A stretch of DNA of 64,000 nt, taken from NCBI RefSeq assembly GCF_900104335.1, contig NZ_FMXT01000007.1:41400-105399 (forward strand). Reading direction: 5' to 3'. The notes beneath the pieces were generated by a model that saw nothing but the letters and a program-made list of their open reading frames with translations, was not told the DNA's origin and searched no databases. A program made the translations under genes and the position numbers. This stretch comes from Pseudobutyrivibrio sp. YE44. GTDB taxonomy: Bacteria; Bacillota; Clostridia; Lachnospirales; Lachnospiraceae. Positions 1 through 9,094 of the stretch are shown piece by piece (the stretch's first letter is position 1; each line of letters begins with the position of its first letter).

Positions 1-163
1 CGATAATCTTGTCGATTCCTGTAAGCTCTGCTGCAGGAGCATCTGCGGATGCTTCGGTTCCCCCTGCCGAATCGCCAGAACCTGTGCTGGCGCCACCGCA
101 TCCTACAAAGCTGGCCATCATCATCGATGCAGCCATGATTAGTGATAATACCTTTCTTTTCAC
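1..163 (-). CDS. Lipoprotein, N-terminal part only; probable ABC transporter substrate-binding protein
   Basis: A GTG start at 163 follows a strong SD (AAAGGAGGG, 6-7 nt spacing). The frame is open to the left edge, so only about 54 residues are present. It begins MKRKVLSLIMAASMMMASFV then GCGG: a basic n-region, hydrophobic core and lipobox (FVGC), followed by a Gly/Ser/Ala/Glu-rich linker typical of lipid-anchored binding proteins. It lies just downstream of a YesM/YesN-type two-component pair, a position usually held by the sugar-binding protein of the regulated ABC importer. That role is inferred; no ligand-binding domain is visible. Confidence 0.75.
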   Translation of the reverse strand, partial: MKRKVLSLIMAASMMMASFVGCGGASTGSGDSAGGTEASADAPAAELTGIDKII

Positions 164-196
164 TTTTTACCCTCCTTTGAAATATACATTTTACTG

Positions 197-238
197 CCCT
201 TAAGCTCCTCTGGAGCCCTTGTTTTAGGGCTTTCACAT
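197..238 (-). promoter_or_regulatory. Two small hairpins in the leader of the partial lipoprotein gene
   Basis: In the 5' untranslated region, reading minus, AGCCCT pairs with AGGGCT around an A-rich loop and GCTCC pairs with GGAGC around AGA. They may stabilise or regulate the transporter mRNA. No clear sigma-A promoter is visible upstream, as expected for a regulator-dependent transporter promoter. The rest of 164-360 shows nothing else definite. Confidence 0.4.
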
Positions 239-360
239 TTGTTACTTATAGTGTAATTGTGCAAAATGTTCTTTTGTAGATGACAAAACTGATATTATTT
301 GTAAATTTTGAACATCATTTTTTTCCAATTTATATGAGGACCCAAAGCATTGTAGGTAAA

Positions 361-406
361 AACAAAAAATCCTCTACCGAGAAATATTACTCTCAGTAGA
401 GGATTT
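361..406 (-). terminator. Intrinsic terminator of the regulator operon
   Basis: A 16-bp stem with one mismatch (arms 367-382 and 391-406) is followed on minus by TTTTTTGTTTTT. It sits directly after the response regulator stop and separates that operon from the lipoprotein gene. Confidence 0.9.
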
Positions 407-422
407 GAACCCTATTACAATT

Positions 423-1184
423 CTAGTCTAGACCTTTATTTTGATAATCCGAAGGGGTTTTCCCTACAAGCTTTTTGAAGGTGTTGGAGAAATATGCAAT
501 ATCCTGATATCCAACTTTGTCAGATACCTCGTACACCTTCACCTTTATATCCTTCAGATAATCCATAGCCTTTCTAATACGATATTTAGTTAAATAGTTG
601 TTTATGCTGGCTCCAGTCTCTCCCTTAAAGAGACGACTTAAATGGCCTTCACTAACGCCAATGGACTCTGCCATTGCCACAATGGAAAATTCGCTATCAC
701 TGTAATTCTTTTCAATATAATCAAGGGCTTGAAGAATATACTTATTGCTAATGGCTGCCCTATCTACTAGTGGTATAAGCTCCTGTTCCTTAGTGCTGCT
801 CTCCGGTGCATTAGGATGAAGATGTAATAGACGCTGTATGGCTCCCTCCAAATCACCATCCTCAAAAGGCTTTAAGAGATAATCAGAGGCCCCGATTCTA
901 ATAGCTGCCCTTGCATACTCAAAATCATCATAGGCTGTAAGAAAAATCACCTTCATATCAGGGTACTTTTCCAAAAGCTGCTCCGACATTTGTATACCTG
1001 TGAGCTTTGGCATCTTTATGTCTGAGATTACTAAATCGGGTCTAAGCTCTTTAGCCTTTTCTATTCCCTCCTGACCATTAGCAGCTTCTCCCACCACTTC
1101 ACAATCTATAAGTGCCCAATCAGTGTTGTTTATAATTCCTTTGCGGACGAATTTCTCGTCATCTACTATCAATACCTTAGTCAT
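423..1184 (-). CDS. YesN-type response regulator (REC + AraC DNA-binding domain)
   Basis: Cytoplasmic transcription regulator of 253 aa. Residues 1-115 form a receiver domain: MTKVLIVDDE start, phospho-acceptor Asp in DLVISDIKMPKL, conserved Thr in FLTAYDD and Lys in LLKPF. Residues about 150-253 form an AraC/XylS helix-turn-helix pair ending near GYQDIAYFSNTFKKLVGKTPSDYQ. The ATG at 1184 is preferred over an in-frame upstream codon because GAGGAT lies at good spacing; it overlaps the kinase stop by 8 nt (translational coupling). It is phosphorylated by the adjacent kinase and likely activates the carbohydrate uptake gene that follows. Confidence 0.93.
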   Translation of the reverse strand: MTKVLIVDDEKFVRKGIINNTDWALIDCEVVGEAANGQEGIEKAKELRPDLVISDIKMPKLTGIQMSEQLLEKYPDMKVIFLTAYDDFEYARAAIRIGASDYLLKPFEDGDLEGAIQRLLHLHPNAPESSTKEQELIPLVDRAAISNKYILQALDYIEKNYSDSEFSIVAMAESIGVSEGHLSRLFKGETGASINNYLTKYRIRKAMDYLKDIKVKVYEVSDKVGYQDIAYFSNTFKKLVGKTPSDYQNKGLD

Positions 1185-2910
1185 TTTTAATATCCTCATC
1201 CGGCGCTTTTTTTGATAGTGGAAGAACCATACACATCATAGTTCCCCCTACATCCAAACGTCTCGCTGTTATACCATAGTCCTTTCCATAATACAGCTTT
1301 ATTATCGTATTTACGTTATTTAATCCCAGGTGACCTTCCAACTTGCTAGGGTCGTCAGCCTCAAGAATTTCTATCATCTCATCACTGATTCCCTTGCCAT
1401 TGTCCTCAATATAGATTTTCAAAAGCTGTGTTTCACCTGCTTCAAAATCACCTTCAACAGCCTCCGCAGAAATATATAGTCTGCCTTCATCTCTATCCTC
1501 CAGGCCATGTATTATTGCGTTTTCTACAAGGGGCTGTAAGATAAGCTTTGGAACCACAGCATCCATCAGTTCCTCTGGAACATTAATAATAAGATTAAAA
1601 AAGTCGTCAAATCTTATCTTTTGAATATCACAATATTTCTCCACTAGTTTAAGTTCTGCTTCCAATGTACAGAAGTGCTGGGTAGAGATAGACATTCGAA
1701 GGATGCTTGCAAGACTTGAAGAAAGTGTTGCAACCTCCGGAACCTGATTGGCCTTTGCCACCCATTTTATAGTATCTAAGGTGTTGTACAAGAAATGTGG
1801 ATTAAGCTGAGATTGCATCATGGCGATTCGAGTCTCATTAATCTTTCGTTCTGCGGCAACACGCTCCTCCATAGTATCCTTTAGCTGAGTGGTCATCTTG
1901 TTAAAGCCTGTGGCCAGCTGCTCAAATTCATCCTGTCTATTTAGCTCCAGCTTAGTATTAAAATCACCCTTTCTAAACTGCTTCATAGCCTTTGCAAGAA
2001 CGGTGATTGGCTTTGAGAAATATTCACTCATTCGATTTGCCGCAAGCAAACAAACAAGAATCGACACAATTGCCATTATAGCAATGATTTGATATCCAGT
2101 TTCTGTGGCAGATTCATCCAATGCCTTTGGGGTTACATAGATTCCAACCAAACCAGTGCTTCCAATATCATTAATATAAACATTAGATTGAAGTCCCTCA
2201 TTATAAAGATTCTTCGTCATTAGGTTATTTCGTATATACGATATAATCTTTCCATCCTTTGCTGTTCCAACTTGACAGAAAGGTCGAAAAAAGCTGTTAG
2301 TAAGAACGAAACCATCCTTAGCATTCATTTCAGAACTTACTATTTTTTCTATACCTTCTTGATTTATACGGACCACCACAACTCCTGCGCTGGAATCACT
2401 TGTAAGCTGCCTTGCCATCAAAAGTGTTCCTCCCTCTGAAGTGGTAGTTTTGGGATCATTGGCAAAAACAGTTTTACCAGGGTGCTCTGACGCCTCCCTT
2501 AGAATGGAAAAATTCTCCGGTAAAGTCACAGGAGTAAGGCCTGTTTGGGTGGAGAAAAGTATATTTCCCTTGGAATACAAATCCACAGTAGCATATTCTC
2601 TAATGGCACTTGTATCCTCGTATAAAGCTGAATATATCACCTGATTATTGTCACGGTTTATTGTAAAAGCATTAATGAGTGTCTCATCCTCAGAAATTTT
2701 ATCTATAGACTCATCTGATTTGGTGAGCATGTCAAGGATGTTATTTCGGATGGCAAGCTCTTGTGTAGCATCCTCCTTGGCATAATCAGCCTCAACCCTT
2801 GCTTGAAAGGCCTGAACCGTTACAACGCCGCTGATTATAACAAGCATCAGTGTAACCACCAGAAAAATAAAAAATAGCTGTCTTTTGAAGGATTGTCTTA
2901 TTACGTACAT
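1177..2910 (-). CDS. YesM/LytS-type sensor histidine kinase
   Basis: Membrane kinase of 577 aa. There is one N-terminal transmembrane helix (about 12-33), an extracytoplasmic sensor region (35-275, Cache-like by size), a second helix (about 278-300), and HAMP with linker coiled coil (300-375). The His_kinase domain has its phospho-acceptor His in SQLNPHFLYNTL. The ATPase domain shows N box QPLVENAIIHGL and G boxes EDNGKGIS and GHLGLNNV. The start at 2910 has AGGAGG 7 nt upstream; that SD overlaps the end of the binding-protein gene, so the two are coupled. Its likely input is the neighbouring lipoprotein. Confidence 0.93.
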   Translation of the reverse strand: MYVIRQSFKRQLFFIFLVVTLMLVIISGVVTVQAFQARVEADYAKEDATQELAIRNNILDMLTKSDESIDKISEDETLINAFTINRDNNQVIYSALYEDTSAIREYATVDLYSKGNILFSTQTGLTPVTLPENFSILREASEHPGKTVFANDPKTTTSEGGTLLMARQLTSDSSAGVVVVRINQEGIEKIVSSEMNAKDGFVLTNSFFRPFCQVGTAKDGKIISYIRNNLMTKNLYNEGLQSNVYINDIGSTGLVGIYVTPKALDESATETGYQIIAIMAIVSILVCLLAANRMSEYFSKPITVLAKAMKQFRKGDFNTKLELNRQDEFEQLATGFNKMTTQLKDTMEERVAAERKINETRIAMMQSQLNPHFLYNTLDTIKWVAKANQVPEVATLSSSLASILRMSISTQHFCTLEAELKLVEKYCDIQKIRFDDFFNLIINVPEELMDAVVPKLILQPLVENAIIHGLEDRDEGRLYISAEAVEGDFEAGETQLLKIYIEDNGKGISDEMIEILEADDPSKLEGHLGLNNVNTIIKLYYGKDYGITARRLDVGGTMMCMVLPLSKKAPDEDIKND

Positions 2911-2912
2911 AA

Positions 2913-3965
2913 TCAATCCTCCTGTCCTGTAAGCTGATGCCATCTATCAAAGGTAGCCTCTTCATCTTCCGCTGACTTTGCTACATCAAAATCTATTATA
3001 TTTAGCTTTCCAAAATCCTCTCGAAGCTCCACGTCTGTTCTAATTGGTCTACGATAAAATTGATTCATGGCAAAGCCTTGAACCTGACTGCTGGTAATAA
3101 AATCAATAAATCGCTTAGCATTTTCCTCATGGGGTGCATTCTTAAGAATTCCGCAACCATCTGGAACAGCGCTAGTGCCATCCTTTGGATAAACCATATC
3201 TATGTTATAGCCCCTATCTATAGCCTTTAAAGCGGTTTCCTCAAGAGTGATTCCAACCAGGCTTGTTCCATTTGAAACATCAGGGATAATATCACCAGAG
3301 GATTTTAAAATTGCACCATTAGTCTGATGAATTATAGTCTCCACCACGTCCGAAGGCTCCTTGCCCTGCATTTGTGCAATAGTAGAAACTATGGTATAGC
3401 TTGTTCCAGAATTATCCATATCTGCAAAAGCAATTTTTCCTTGCCACTTGCTATCTAAAAGCTCATCCCAGGTCTGAGGTGCCATTGATGAATGCACCAG
3501 CTTTTTGTTGTAGACAAACACTATAGGAAGCTCTGTAAACGGAGTCCAGCAGCCATCCTTAGATAGGAAGGCTTCATCCAATTGCTCTTTTTCAGAGGAT
3601 TCATAAGGCTCAAAAATATCCTTCCAAGCCTCATAGCTTTCCACACCGCCACCAAACATGATGTCGCACTTTCCCTTTTCTGAAGCGGACTTGGCTTGCT
3701 GCATCATCTCCTGTGTTCCACCTGCCTGAATGTCCACATATATTCCTGTTTCATTTTCAAATTCTTGGATAATTGGTAGATACACCTCTTCCTTATGAGA
3801 GGTGTAAACAATAAGCTGATTCTCCTCAGCTACAGAATATTTATCTGAAATTTCCTTTACTGACTGGGCTGCATCCTCATTTGCACAGCCAGAAAGCAGG
3901 AGCATGGAAGCCCCTGCCAAAAGTGTAAAACCCTTTTTTATTCTCCCTTTAACACTAATCCCCAT
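2913..3965 (-). CDS. Extracytoplasmic solute-binding lipoprotein, FbpA/PgtC-like, probable sensor subunit
   Basis: 350 aa with a lipoprotein signal (lipobox LLSGC near residue 27). The fold-class pattern is that of iron/phosphonate-type binding proteins: LIVYTSHKEEVYLPIIQEFE, TGIYVDIQAGG, DIMFGGGVES, PQTWDELLDSKWQGKIAFAD, NAKRFIDFI. No permease or ATPase gene accompanies it; instead it is coupled to a histidine kinase and response regulator. It therefore more likely presents ligand to the kinase (as PgtC and XylFII-type sensors do) than feeds an importer. The ligand cannot be read from sequence. Confidence 0.8.
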   Translation of the reverse strand: MGISVKGRIKKGFTLLAGASMLLLSGCANEDAAQSVKEISDKYSVAEENQLIVYTSHKEEVYLPIIQEFENETGIYVDIQAGGTQEMMQQAKSASEKGKCDIMFGGGVESYEAWKDIFEPYESSEKEQLDEAFLSKDGCWTPFTELPIVFVYNKKLVHSSMAPQTWDELLDSKWQGKIAFADMDNSGTSYTIVSTIAQMQGKEPSDVVETIIHQTNGAILKSSGDIIPDVSNGTSLVGITLEETALKAIDRGYNIDMVYPKDGTSAVPDGCGILKNAPHEENAKRFIDFITSSQVQGFAMNQFYRRPIRTDVELREDFGKLNIIDFDVAKSAEDEEATFDRWHQLTGQED

Positions 3966-3967
3966 TT

Positions 3968-4249
3968 TTACTCACAATCAAAAATTACTTTTGATTCTAT
4001 TGATTCTCCAAAATTATTTTTCCATTCTTTATGAATATCAGAAGCATCAAATTCCATTAAACCCTTTTCTGATAGATTCATCTCTATCATTAAATCAGAT
4101 CTGTTATCTCTATCAGAATTAGATACATTGAATTGAATACTATTTACTTCTTCTATCTGTAATGCTCTATTGAATAAAGTTCTTATCTCATCTAGATTAG
4201 ATTGCCAATTAATATCCTTCTTAAACTTTATAATTATGTAATGTCTCAT
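3968..4249 (-). CDS. Small Dabb-like (stress-responsive A/B barrel) protein
   Basis: 93 aa, beginning MRHYIIIKFKKDINW and ending near ASDIHKEWKNNFGESIESKV. This matches the Dabb ferredoxin-like pattern: an N-terminal strand with a basic residue, then a C-terminal HxxW helix and strand. Such small dimeric barrels have mostly unknown roles. It overlaps the alpha-glucosidase stop by 4 nt (ATGA) and ends 2 nt before the binding-lipoprotein start, so it is firmly inside the operon. The family call rests on pattern only. Confidence 0.6.
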   Translation of the reverse strand: MRHYIIIKFKKDINWQSNLDEIRTLFNRALQIEEVNSIQFNVSNSDRDNRSDLMIEMNLSEKGLMEFDASDIHKEWKNNFGESIESKVIFDCE

Positions 4250-6492
4250 AGCTTCTCCACCTCAATAGATGTATATTTCTGGTAGCCTTGGTGAAGCATA
4301 GCTGTGTCAAGATTTCCATTTTCATAGGTGAAGCTGTAGAGATTGTACTCACCCTCAATGTACTCAAAGTCTTCTCCATTATCCTGGTAATGCGAGCCCC
4401 AAGCACTATCGCCAGCTACCAAAAGTTTCAAGGTATCGTAAGGCTTTTCTCCCACATATTGAACTGGCTCATACATAGGAATAATGCTGCCTTCCTTGAT
4501 AAAAATAGGGAGCACATCTATAGGCGCATCCACAATGATATGCTTCTTTCCAGAGAACTTTTCCTTAGTCCAGTAATTAATCCAATTTCCGTCTGGAAGA
4601 TATACCATGCGCTTTGTGACACCCTGCTCTACAACAGGTGCCACCAACATATTTTCACCTACTAAAAATTCATTGTTGAGATTGAAGGTGTTTTCATCAT
4701 TTTCATAATGAAGCACCAATGGTCTCATAACTGGAAGACCTGTAATCTGACTTTCAAAAAGCAGATCATAAATATATGGTAGAAATCTATAGTGAAGTTC
4801 TACGTATTTACGATATACATCCACCACGTTTTCACCGAACTGCCATGGCTCCTGTAGCTTTTGTCCCTTAGCACAGTGATTTCTGAAGAAGGTGCAGAAG
4901 CATGCCGCCTGAATCCAGCGCATTAAAAGTTCTGGGTTAGTGTCTCCGCCGAAGCCACCAATATCTGTACCTGCAATGGTGAATCCACTCATTCCAAGAT
5001 TACATAGCTGAGGAATCAGCATTTGAAGATGTGACCATACACTCTGGTTATCTCCCGTCCAAACTGCAGAATATTTCTGAGTTCCAGCATAGCAAGCACG
5101 AGTAATAACAAGTGGACGTTTGCCGGTAATTTCAGCCATACCTTCGTGGGTGGCCATGCTCATAAAGTGACCATAGACATTGTGAACCTCTGCATGGTTT
5201 GTAAGACGGTCACCAATATGAAACTTCACATCAAGAGGAAGTGGACCATTGAAGCTGGCAGGTTCATTCATGTCGTTCCAAATACCCTGCATGCCCATAT
5301 CTACAAGCTTCTTATGGCTGTCAGCCCACCACTGTCGAACCTCTTCACGACCAAAATCTGGGTATACCGAATCCCCTGGCCAAACCTCATTTACATATAT
5401 TTTGTCTTGGCTGTCATGGGCGAAATAATCCTTTTTCACGCCCTGGTCGTACATGAAGTAGCCCTTATCAACCTTTACGCCTGGGTCAATAATACAAACA
5501 GCCTTAAAGCCATCCTCAGCAAGCTCTGAAATAAGCTTTCCCTTTGGACCATATTCTTTTTCATCCCATGTGAAAACTCTAAAGCCCTCCATGTAGTCAA
5601 TGTCATACTGAACTGACTCGCAAGGGATTTTGTGCTGGCGCATCAGCTTTGCAACTGTGCGGATATCATTTTCACTCTCATAACCCCAGCGGCACTGATG
5701 ATAGCCCAATGTCCACAGCTGAGGAAGCGGAGCACGACCGGTAAGATAGGTGTAGTGCTCAATAACATCTGCAATGCACTCACCTGTCATAAAATACATA
5801 TCTAAGTTTCCATCATCAGCACCATAATAGAAATATTCGTTGGATTCCTTTCCCATATCCATGTAGCTATGGAAGGTGTTATCAAAGAAAAGGCCATAGG
5901 TGTAGCCTGGTCCCTTTCCAATGACAAAAGGAATAGATTTGTAAAGAGCTGGCATGTTTTCATGGTGAATTTGAGGAATATCCGAGTTCCAATTTTCGTA
6001 TGCATAACCACGCTTGTTTAAGAAGCCAGTCTTATCCCCCATACCATAGAATCTTTCACCCTCATTCAGTCTGAATATCTGCTGCACCTTATAATTCTGG
6101 TGATTACCACCCTGAATGTGGTGGCCCTCTGCCTCAAGAAGACCAACTGCCTCGTCAGAAAGAGTGTTTTCGAACCTTCTTTGTCCATTGTAGCTTGTTA
6201 GGATTTCGTCTCTGTATTTATCCGTAAATACGAAGCCAAAATCATCCCACATATTAAGAATTACAGCAGGTGTCTTTATCTGAACTGCCCCTTCATCCTC
6301 TATAACTTCAAAGTCACAAGGAAGCGAAGGCTGGCCTTCAATTGCTATAGACTGATAATCCTTTTTCCAAAATGGAACAAGGACTCTTATAATCTCATCT
6401 GTAATGACCTGAACAATAACCTGCTGATTTTCGAATTCTATCTCAACAGTATTATCCACAGTGTTTACCTTTAATAACTTACCAAACTCCAT
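4246..6492 (-). CDS. Alpha-glucosidase, glycoside hydrolase family 31
   Basis: 748 aa cytoplasmic enzyme (no signal peptide) that releases alpha-linked glucose or a related sugar from oligosaccharide ends by a retaining mechanism. The catalytic nucleophile Asp is in GIWNDMNEPASF. The acid/base Asp is in VWTGDNQS. Substrate-pocket motifs YHQCRWGYESENDI, VQYDIDYMEGF and AGTDIGGFGGDTNPELL are present, and the length is normal. SD GGAGGG precedes the ATG by 7 nt. It heads the run Dabb-like, binding lipoprotein, kinase, regulator, suggesting the sensed nutrient is related to its substrate. Alpha-xylosidase activity cannot be excluded. Confidence 0.93.
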   Translation of the reverse strand: MEFGKLLKVNTVDNTVEIEFENQQVIVQVITDEIIRVLVPFWKKDYQSIAIEGQPSLPCDFEVIEDEGAVQIKTPAVILNMWDDFGFVFTDKYRDEILTSYNGQRRFENTLSDEAVGLLEAEGHHIQGGNHQNYKVQQIFRLNEGERFYGMGDKTGFLNKRGYAYENWNSDIPQIHHENMPALYKSIPFVIGKGPGYTYGLFFDNTFHSYMDMGKESNEYFYYGADDGNLDMYFMTGECIADVIEHYTYLTGRAPLPQLWTLGYHQCRWGYESENDIRTVAKLMRQHKIPCESVQYDIDYMEGFRVFTWDEKEYGPKGKLISELAEDGFKAVCIIDPGVKVDKGYFMYDQGVKKDYFAHDSQDKIYVNEVWPGDSVYPDFGREEVRQWWADSHKKLVDMGMQGIWNDMNEPASFNGPLPLDVKFHIGDRLTNHAEVHNVYGHFMSMATHEGMAEITGKRPLVITRACYAGTQKYSAVWTGDNQSVWSHLQMLIPQLCNLGMSGFTIAGTDIGGFGGDTNPELLMRWIQAACFCTFFRNHCAKGQKLQEPWQFGENVVDVYRKYVELHYRFLPYIYDLLFESQITGLPVMRPLVLHYENDENTFNLNNEFLVGENMLVAPVVEQGVTKRMVYLPDGNWINYWTKEKFSGKKHIIVDAPIDVLPIFIKEGSIIPMYEPVQYVGEKPYDTLKLLVAGDSAWGSHYQDNGEDFEYIEGEYNLYSFTYENGNLDTAMLHQGYQKYTSIEVEKL

Positions 6493-6510
6493 GTAAACCC
6501 TCCAATATAT

Positions 6511-7635
6511 TTACAAAGCTTTCAGCACAAAGGCTAAAGCCAGCATAATTAGTAGAAATATGATATTTGCTACTGTGAATACCCCAATGTATTTTTTCTT
6601 ATCTGCACCGTCAATGTAGCTGTACTGCTTGAAGGAAATAAGACTTGCCATAGAAGCAATAAGCGTACCAAGTCCTCCAAGATTTGTACCAATGATAAGC
6701 TTTTCAATATTATCTGTAAAGCCTGAACAAAGAATTGCTGCTGGCACATTACTTATAAACTGACTGAGAAAAATTGAAACTCCCACCTCATTTATCTTCA
6801 AAAAGCTGCCAATTGCATCAGAAAGTGCTGGCATACGCTTGATGTTTCCGATGAATATGAATAAAAAAATGAACGTAAAAAGCAGAGAGTAATCCGGCTT
6901 TCTTAAAACACGTCTATCAAGGATTAGTGTAAGGACTACAACTATAGCTAAGCCGATTCTGTAATCCAACACCCTTGCAACCACAAGGATAGAAACAAAA
7001 AACGTAAATACGTACATTCCAATCATCTTCTTATCTCTTGAAGTGCGATCATATATACGCTTTTCTGACAAGGCGACTGGCGCAGCTTTCACAAAAATGA
7101 ATCCACACAGGATAAGAAGAGCCAAGGCTGCCACACTATATGGAAGCATCAGCATAATAAAGCTAGGAAGACTCATTCCTGCCAAGGAATAAAGATAAAG
7201 GTTTTGTGGATTTCCCAATGGTGTAAGCATACTTCCAAGATTTGCTGCAATTGTCTCCAGGACAATCACTATGATATATAAATCTTTTCTGTTTGAAATG
7301 GATAATGTGACTATTGAAAATGGCACGAAAGTAAGAAGTGCCACGTCATTGGTGATGAACATGCTGGAGAAAAAGCAAAGGGCCAATAGCACCAATACCA
7401 CGCCTCTGATAGAGGACATTTTTGCCACCAGAAGTTCGCCTATCTGACGAAACACCTGTAACCTTTGTAAGCCCGCCATAGTAATCATCAAAGCCAAAAG
7501 AATACTCAAGGTTCTAAAATCAATGTAACTAATATACCTGCGATCTGGATGAACAACAAAACTTGAAACTATCGCTAATATAAATGTCACACACAGAACT
7601 ATCTCATTGTTTATAAATCGCTTTATAGACTCCAT
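6511..7635 (-). CDS. Anion permease of the ArsB/SLC13 (ion transporter) superfamily
   Basis: 374 aa integral membrane protein with about 10-11 hydrophobic segments. Motifs include FITNDVALLTFVP, LTPLGNPQNLYLYSL and a second-half FLSQFISNVPAAILCSGF, the paired Asn-Asp / Asn-Pro signatures of the two inverted repeats in CitM/ArsB/NhaD-type carriers. It is shorter than most family members (over 400 aa). The gap to the alpha-glucosidase is 18 nt, so it may be the first gene of that operon. Substrate could be a carboxylate, arsenite or a cation; the sequence does not decide. Confidence 0.8.
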   Translation of the reverse strand: MESIKRFINNEIVLCVTFILAIVSSFVVHPDRRYISYIDFRTLSILLALMITMAGLQRLQVFRQIGELLVAKMSSIRGVVLVLLALCFFSSMFITNDVALLTFVPFSIVTLSISNRKDLYIIVIVLETIAANLGSMLTPLGNPQNLYLYSLAGMSLPSFIMLMLPYSVAALALLILCGFIFVKAAPVALSEKRIYDRTSRDKKMIGMYVFTFFVSILVVARVLDYRIGLAIVVVLTLILDRRVLRKPDYSLLFTFIFLFIFIGNIKRMPALSDAIGSFLKINEVGVSIFLSQFISNVPAAILCSGFTDNIEKLIIGTNLGGLGTLIASMASLISFKQYSYIDGADKKKYIGVFTVANIIFLLIMLALAFVLKAL

Positions 7636-7662
7636 TACTACTAATACTCCTAGACATAGAAA

Positions 7663-7708
7663 GACACCTCACCTGGCCTTCCCAACATGGGAAGGCTTAT
7701 GAGATGTC
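7663..7708 (-). terminator. Long imperfect hairpin after proC, possible terminator
   Basis: On minus GACATCTCA pairs with TGAGGTGTC as an outer stem (one G-U) and GCCTTCCC pairs with GGGAAGGC around ATGTT as the inner stem. The tail TTTCTATG is only weakly T-rich, so it may terminate partially or stabilise the proC mRNA end. Confidence 0.55.
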
Positions 7709-7715
7709 CAGATTT

Positions 7716-8510
7716 TTATAATTCTCTCGATTTCTCGATACAAACTCTCTCAGCCTCGATAACTGCGTTTCTAAAACCAAGTGCTTCAAGAGCTGCAACA
7801 GCTTCGATAGTAGTGCCACCTGGTGAGCAAACATTATCCTTAAGTACGCCTGGATGCTCTCCAGTCTCAAGAACCATCTTTGCTGAGCCAAGCACGGCCT
7901 GAGCGGCAAACTTGTAAGCCTGAGCACGAGGCATTCCCTCTGCCACTGCACCATCTGCAAGTGCCTCAATAAACATATATACATAAGCAGGTGATGAGCC
8001 GCTGATGCCAACAACTGCATCCTGCAATCTTTCAGGAACAATCTCTGCCTTTCCGAAAGATTCGAAAAGCTCTAAAACAGTCTCTGATTCTTCCTCTGTA
8101 ACTAGGTCGTTAGGTGAAAGCGCACTCATGCCCTCTCCAACAAGAGCAGGTGTGTTTGGCATAACACGAATGAGCTTAAGCTCCTTGCCAAAGAGGCTTG
8201 TCAATCTTTCTAAAGACTGGCCTGCTGCAATACTGACAACTACCTTGTCTGTAAAATCCATATCCTTGACGCCATCAATTGCATCTTTAAGATATTGAGG
8301 CTTTACAGCCAAGAAAACAATATCTGCAAACTCAACAACATCTCTGTTGCTGATGCTTGTGTTTACACTAAATTCCTCATTTACTTTGTCGAGAGCAGCT
8401 TGGAAAATATCGCTAGCCATAACATCTTCCGGATCCACAATACCAGAAGAAATAATTCCGCCCATCATTGCTGTTCCCATGTTGCCTGTACCGATAAAAC
8501 CAATCTTCAT
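7716..8510 (-). CDS. proC: Pyrroline-5-carboxylate reductase
   Basis: 264 aa cytoplasmic enzyme that reduces 1-pyrroline-5-carboxylate to proline with NAD(P)H, the last step of proline synthesis. The N-terminal Rossmann motif reads KIGFIGTGNMGTAMMGG. The C-terminal dimerisation and active-site signature is present as SPGGTTIEAVAALE, with GISGSSPAYVYMFIEALADG before it. Length and motifs are those of an intact ProC. The ATG at 8510 has GGAGG 8 nt upstream. That SD begins only a few nt after the T-tract of a terminator, so expression needs readthrough or a promoter in or before the hairpin. Confidence 0.95.
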   Translation of the reverse strand: MKIGFIGTGNMGTAMMGGIISSGIVDPEDVMASDIFQAALDKVNEEFSVNTSISNRDVVEFADIVFLAVKPQYLKDAIDGVKDMDFTDKVVVSIAAGQSLERLTSLFGKELKLIRVMPNTPALVGEGMSALSPNDLVTEEESETVLELFESFGKAEIVPERLQDAVVGISGSSPAYVYMFIEALADGAVAEGMPRAQAYKFAAQAVLGSAKMVLETGEHPGVLKDNVCSPGGTTIEAVAALEALGFRNAVIEAERVCIEKSREL

Positions 8511-8524
8511 CTATATTTCCTCCA

Positions 8525-8571
8525 TAAAAAAGAAACCCTAAAACGACACCATAAGTGTATCATTTTAGGGG
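8525..8571 (-). terminator. Intrinsic terminator between the FUSC gene and proC
   Basis: CCCTAAAA pairs with TTTTAGGG and ACAC with GTGT in one long stem (8535-8571), followed on minus by TTTCTTTTTT. It ends the nadE-FUSC transcript. The proC SD starts within a few nucleotides of the T-run. Confidence 0.88.
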
Positions 8572-8587
8572 ATTTTTGTACAATCTT

Positions 8588-9094
8588 CTAAAATCCAAAT
8601 ATATTAACCAGCACACCAATGGCGATACCTATAACAGTATCCAAAAATCTATTGCAGGCAAATAAATAGGGATTAGCATCCCCAATATGATTTACAACAA
8701 TACTCAAAAACACTACACACGAAAAATACGAGGCCTGCTTTTTCTTAATCATCACAGAAGTATAAATTACCAACACAATCATACCAGAGGTTATAACTGA
8801 TCCAATATAATCATAGTCTGCTGTTTTCGGCAAAAGAAGTTGCTTTAAAACAACATATAGAAACCCATAAAAGGTTCCAATAAACGTTCCTATCATCCTT
8901 TGCTTTGCATTTTTAATTGTGCTTTCTCGTGTTGCCTGCATACACCATAGTGCTGAAAGTTGGGAGTAAAAAACTATTCCTGCACCATTTCTAAAATAAT
9001 CCACAACAAAGCATAGCAGGACTGCTATTGCAGATTTTATTATTCGCATCCCAATTCTTGGAAACTCTAAATCTAGTTCTTTTAGTTTTTTCAA
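8588..9094 (-). CDS. FUSC / aromatic acid exporter-like membrane protein
   Basis: 168 aa with about four hydrophobic segments. It opens with RIGMRIIKSAIAVLLCFVVDYF and has an ALWCMQATRESTIKNAKQRMIGTFIGTFYG block. That Arg/Gly-rich hydrophobic pattern is the N-terminal membrane half of FUSC/ArAE exporters. The large cytoplasmic C-terminal domain of full-length exporters is absent, as in short Firmicute members. The ATG overlaps the nadE stop by 4 nt. Substrate unknown. Confidence 0.75.
   Translation of the reverse strand: MKKLKELDLEFPRIGMRIIKSAIAVLLCFVVDYFRNGAGIVFYSQLSALWCMQATRESTIKNAKQRMIGTFIGTFYGFLYVVLKQLLLPKTADYDYIGSVITSGMIVLVIYTSVMIKKKQASYFSCVVFLSIVVNHIGDANPYLFACNRFLDTVIGIAIGVLVNIFGF

Noticed and set aside
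9..203. Plus-strand reading frame at the left edge
   Set aside because: It is antisense to a lipoprotein gene with GTG start, strong SD and a clear signal peptide on minus.
4288..4665. Plus-strand open frame of 125 codons
   Set aside because: Antisense to the GH31 gene, no SD, no recognisable protein features.
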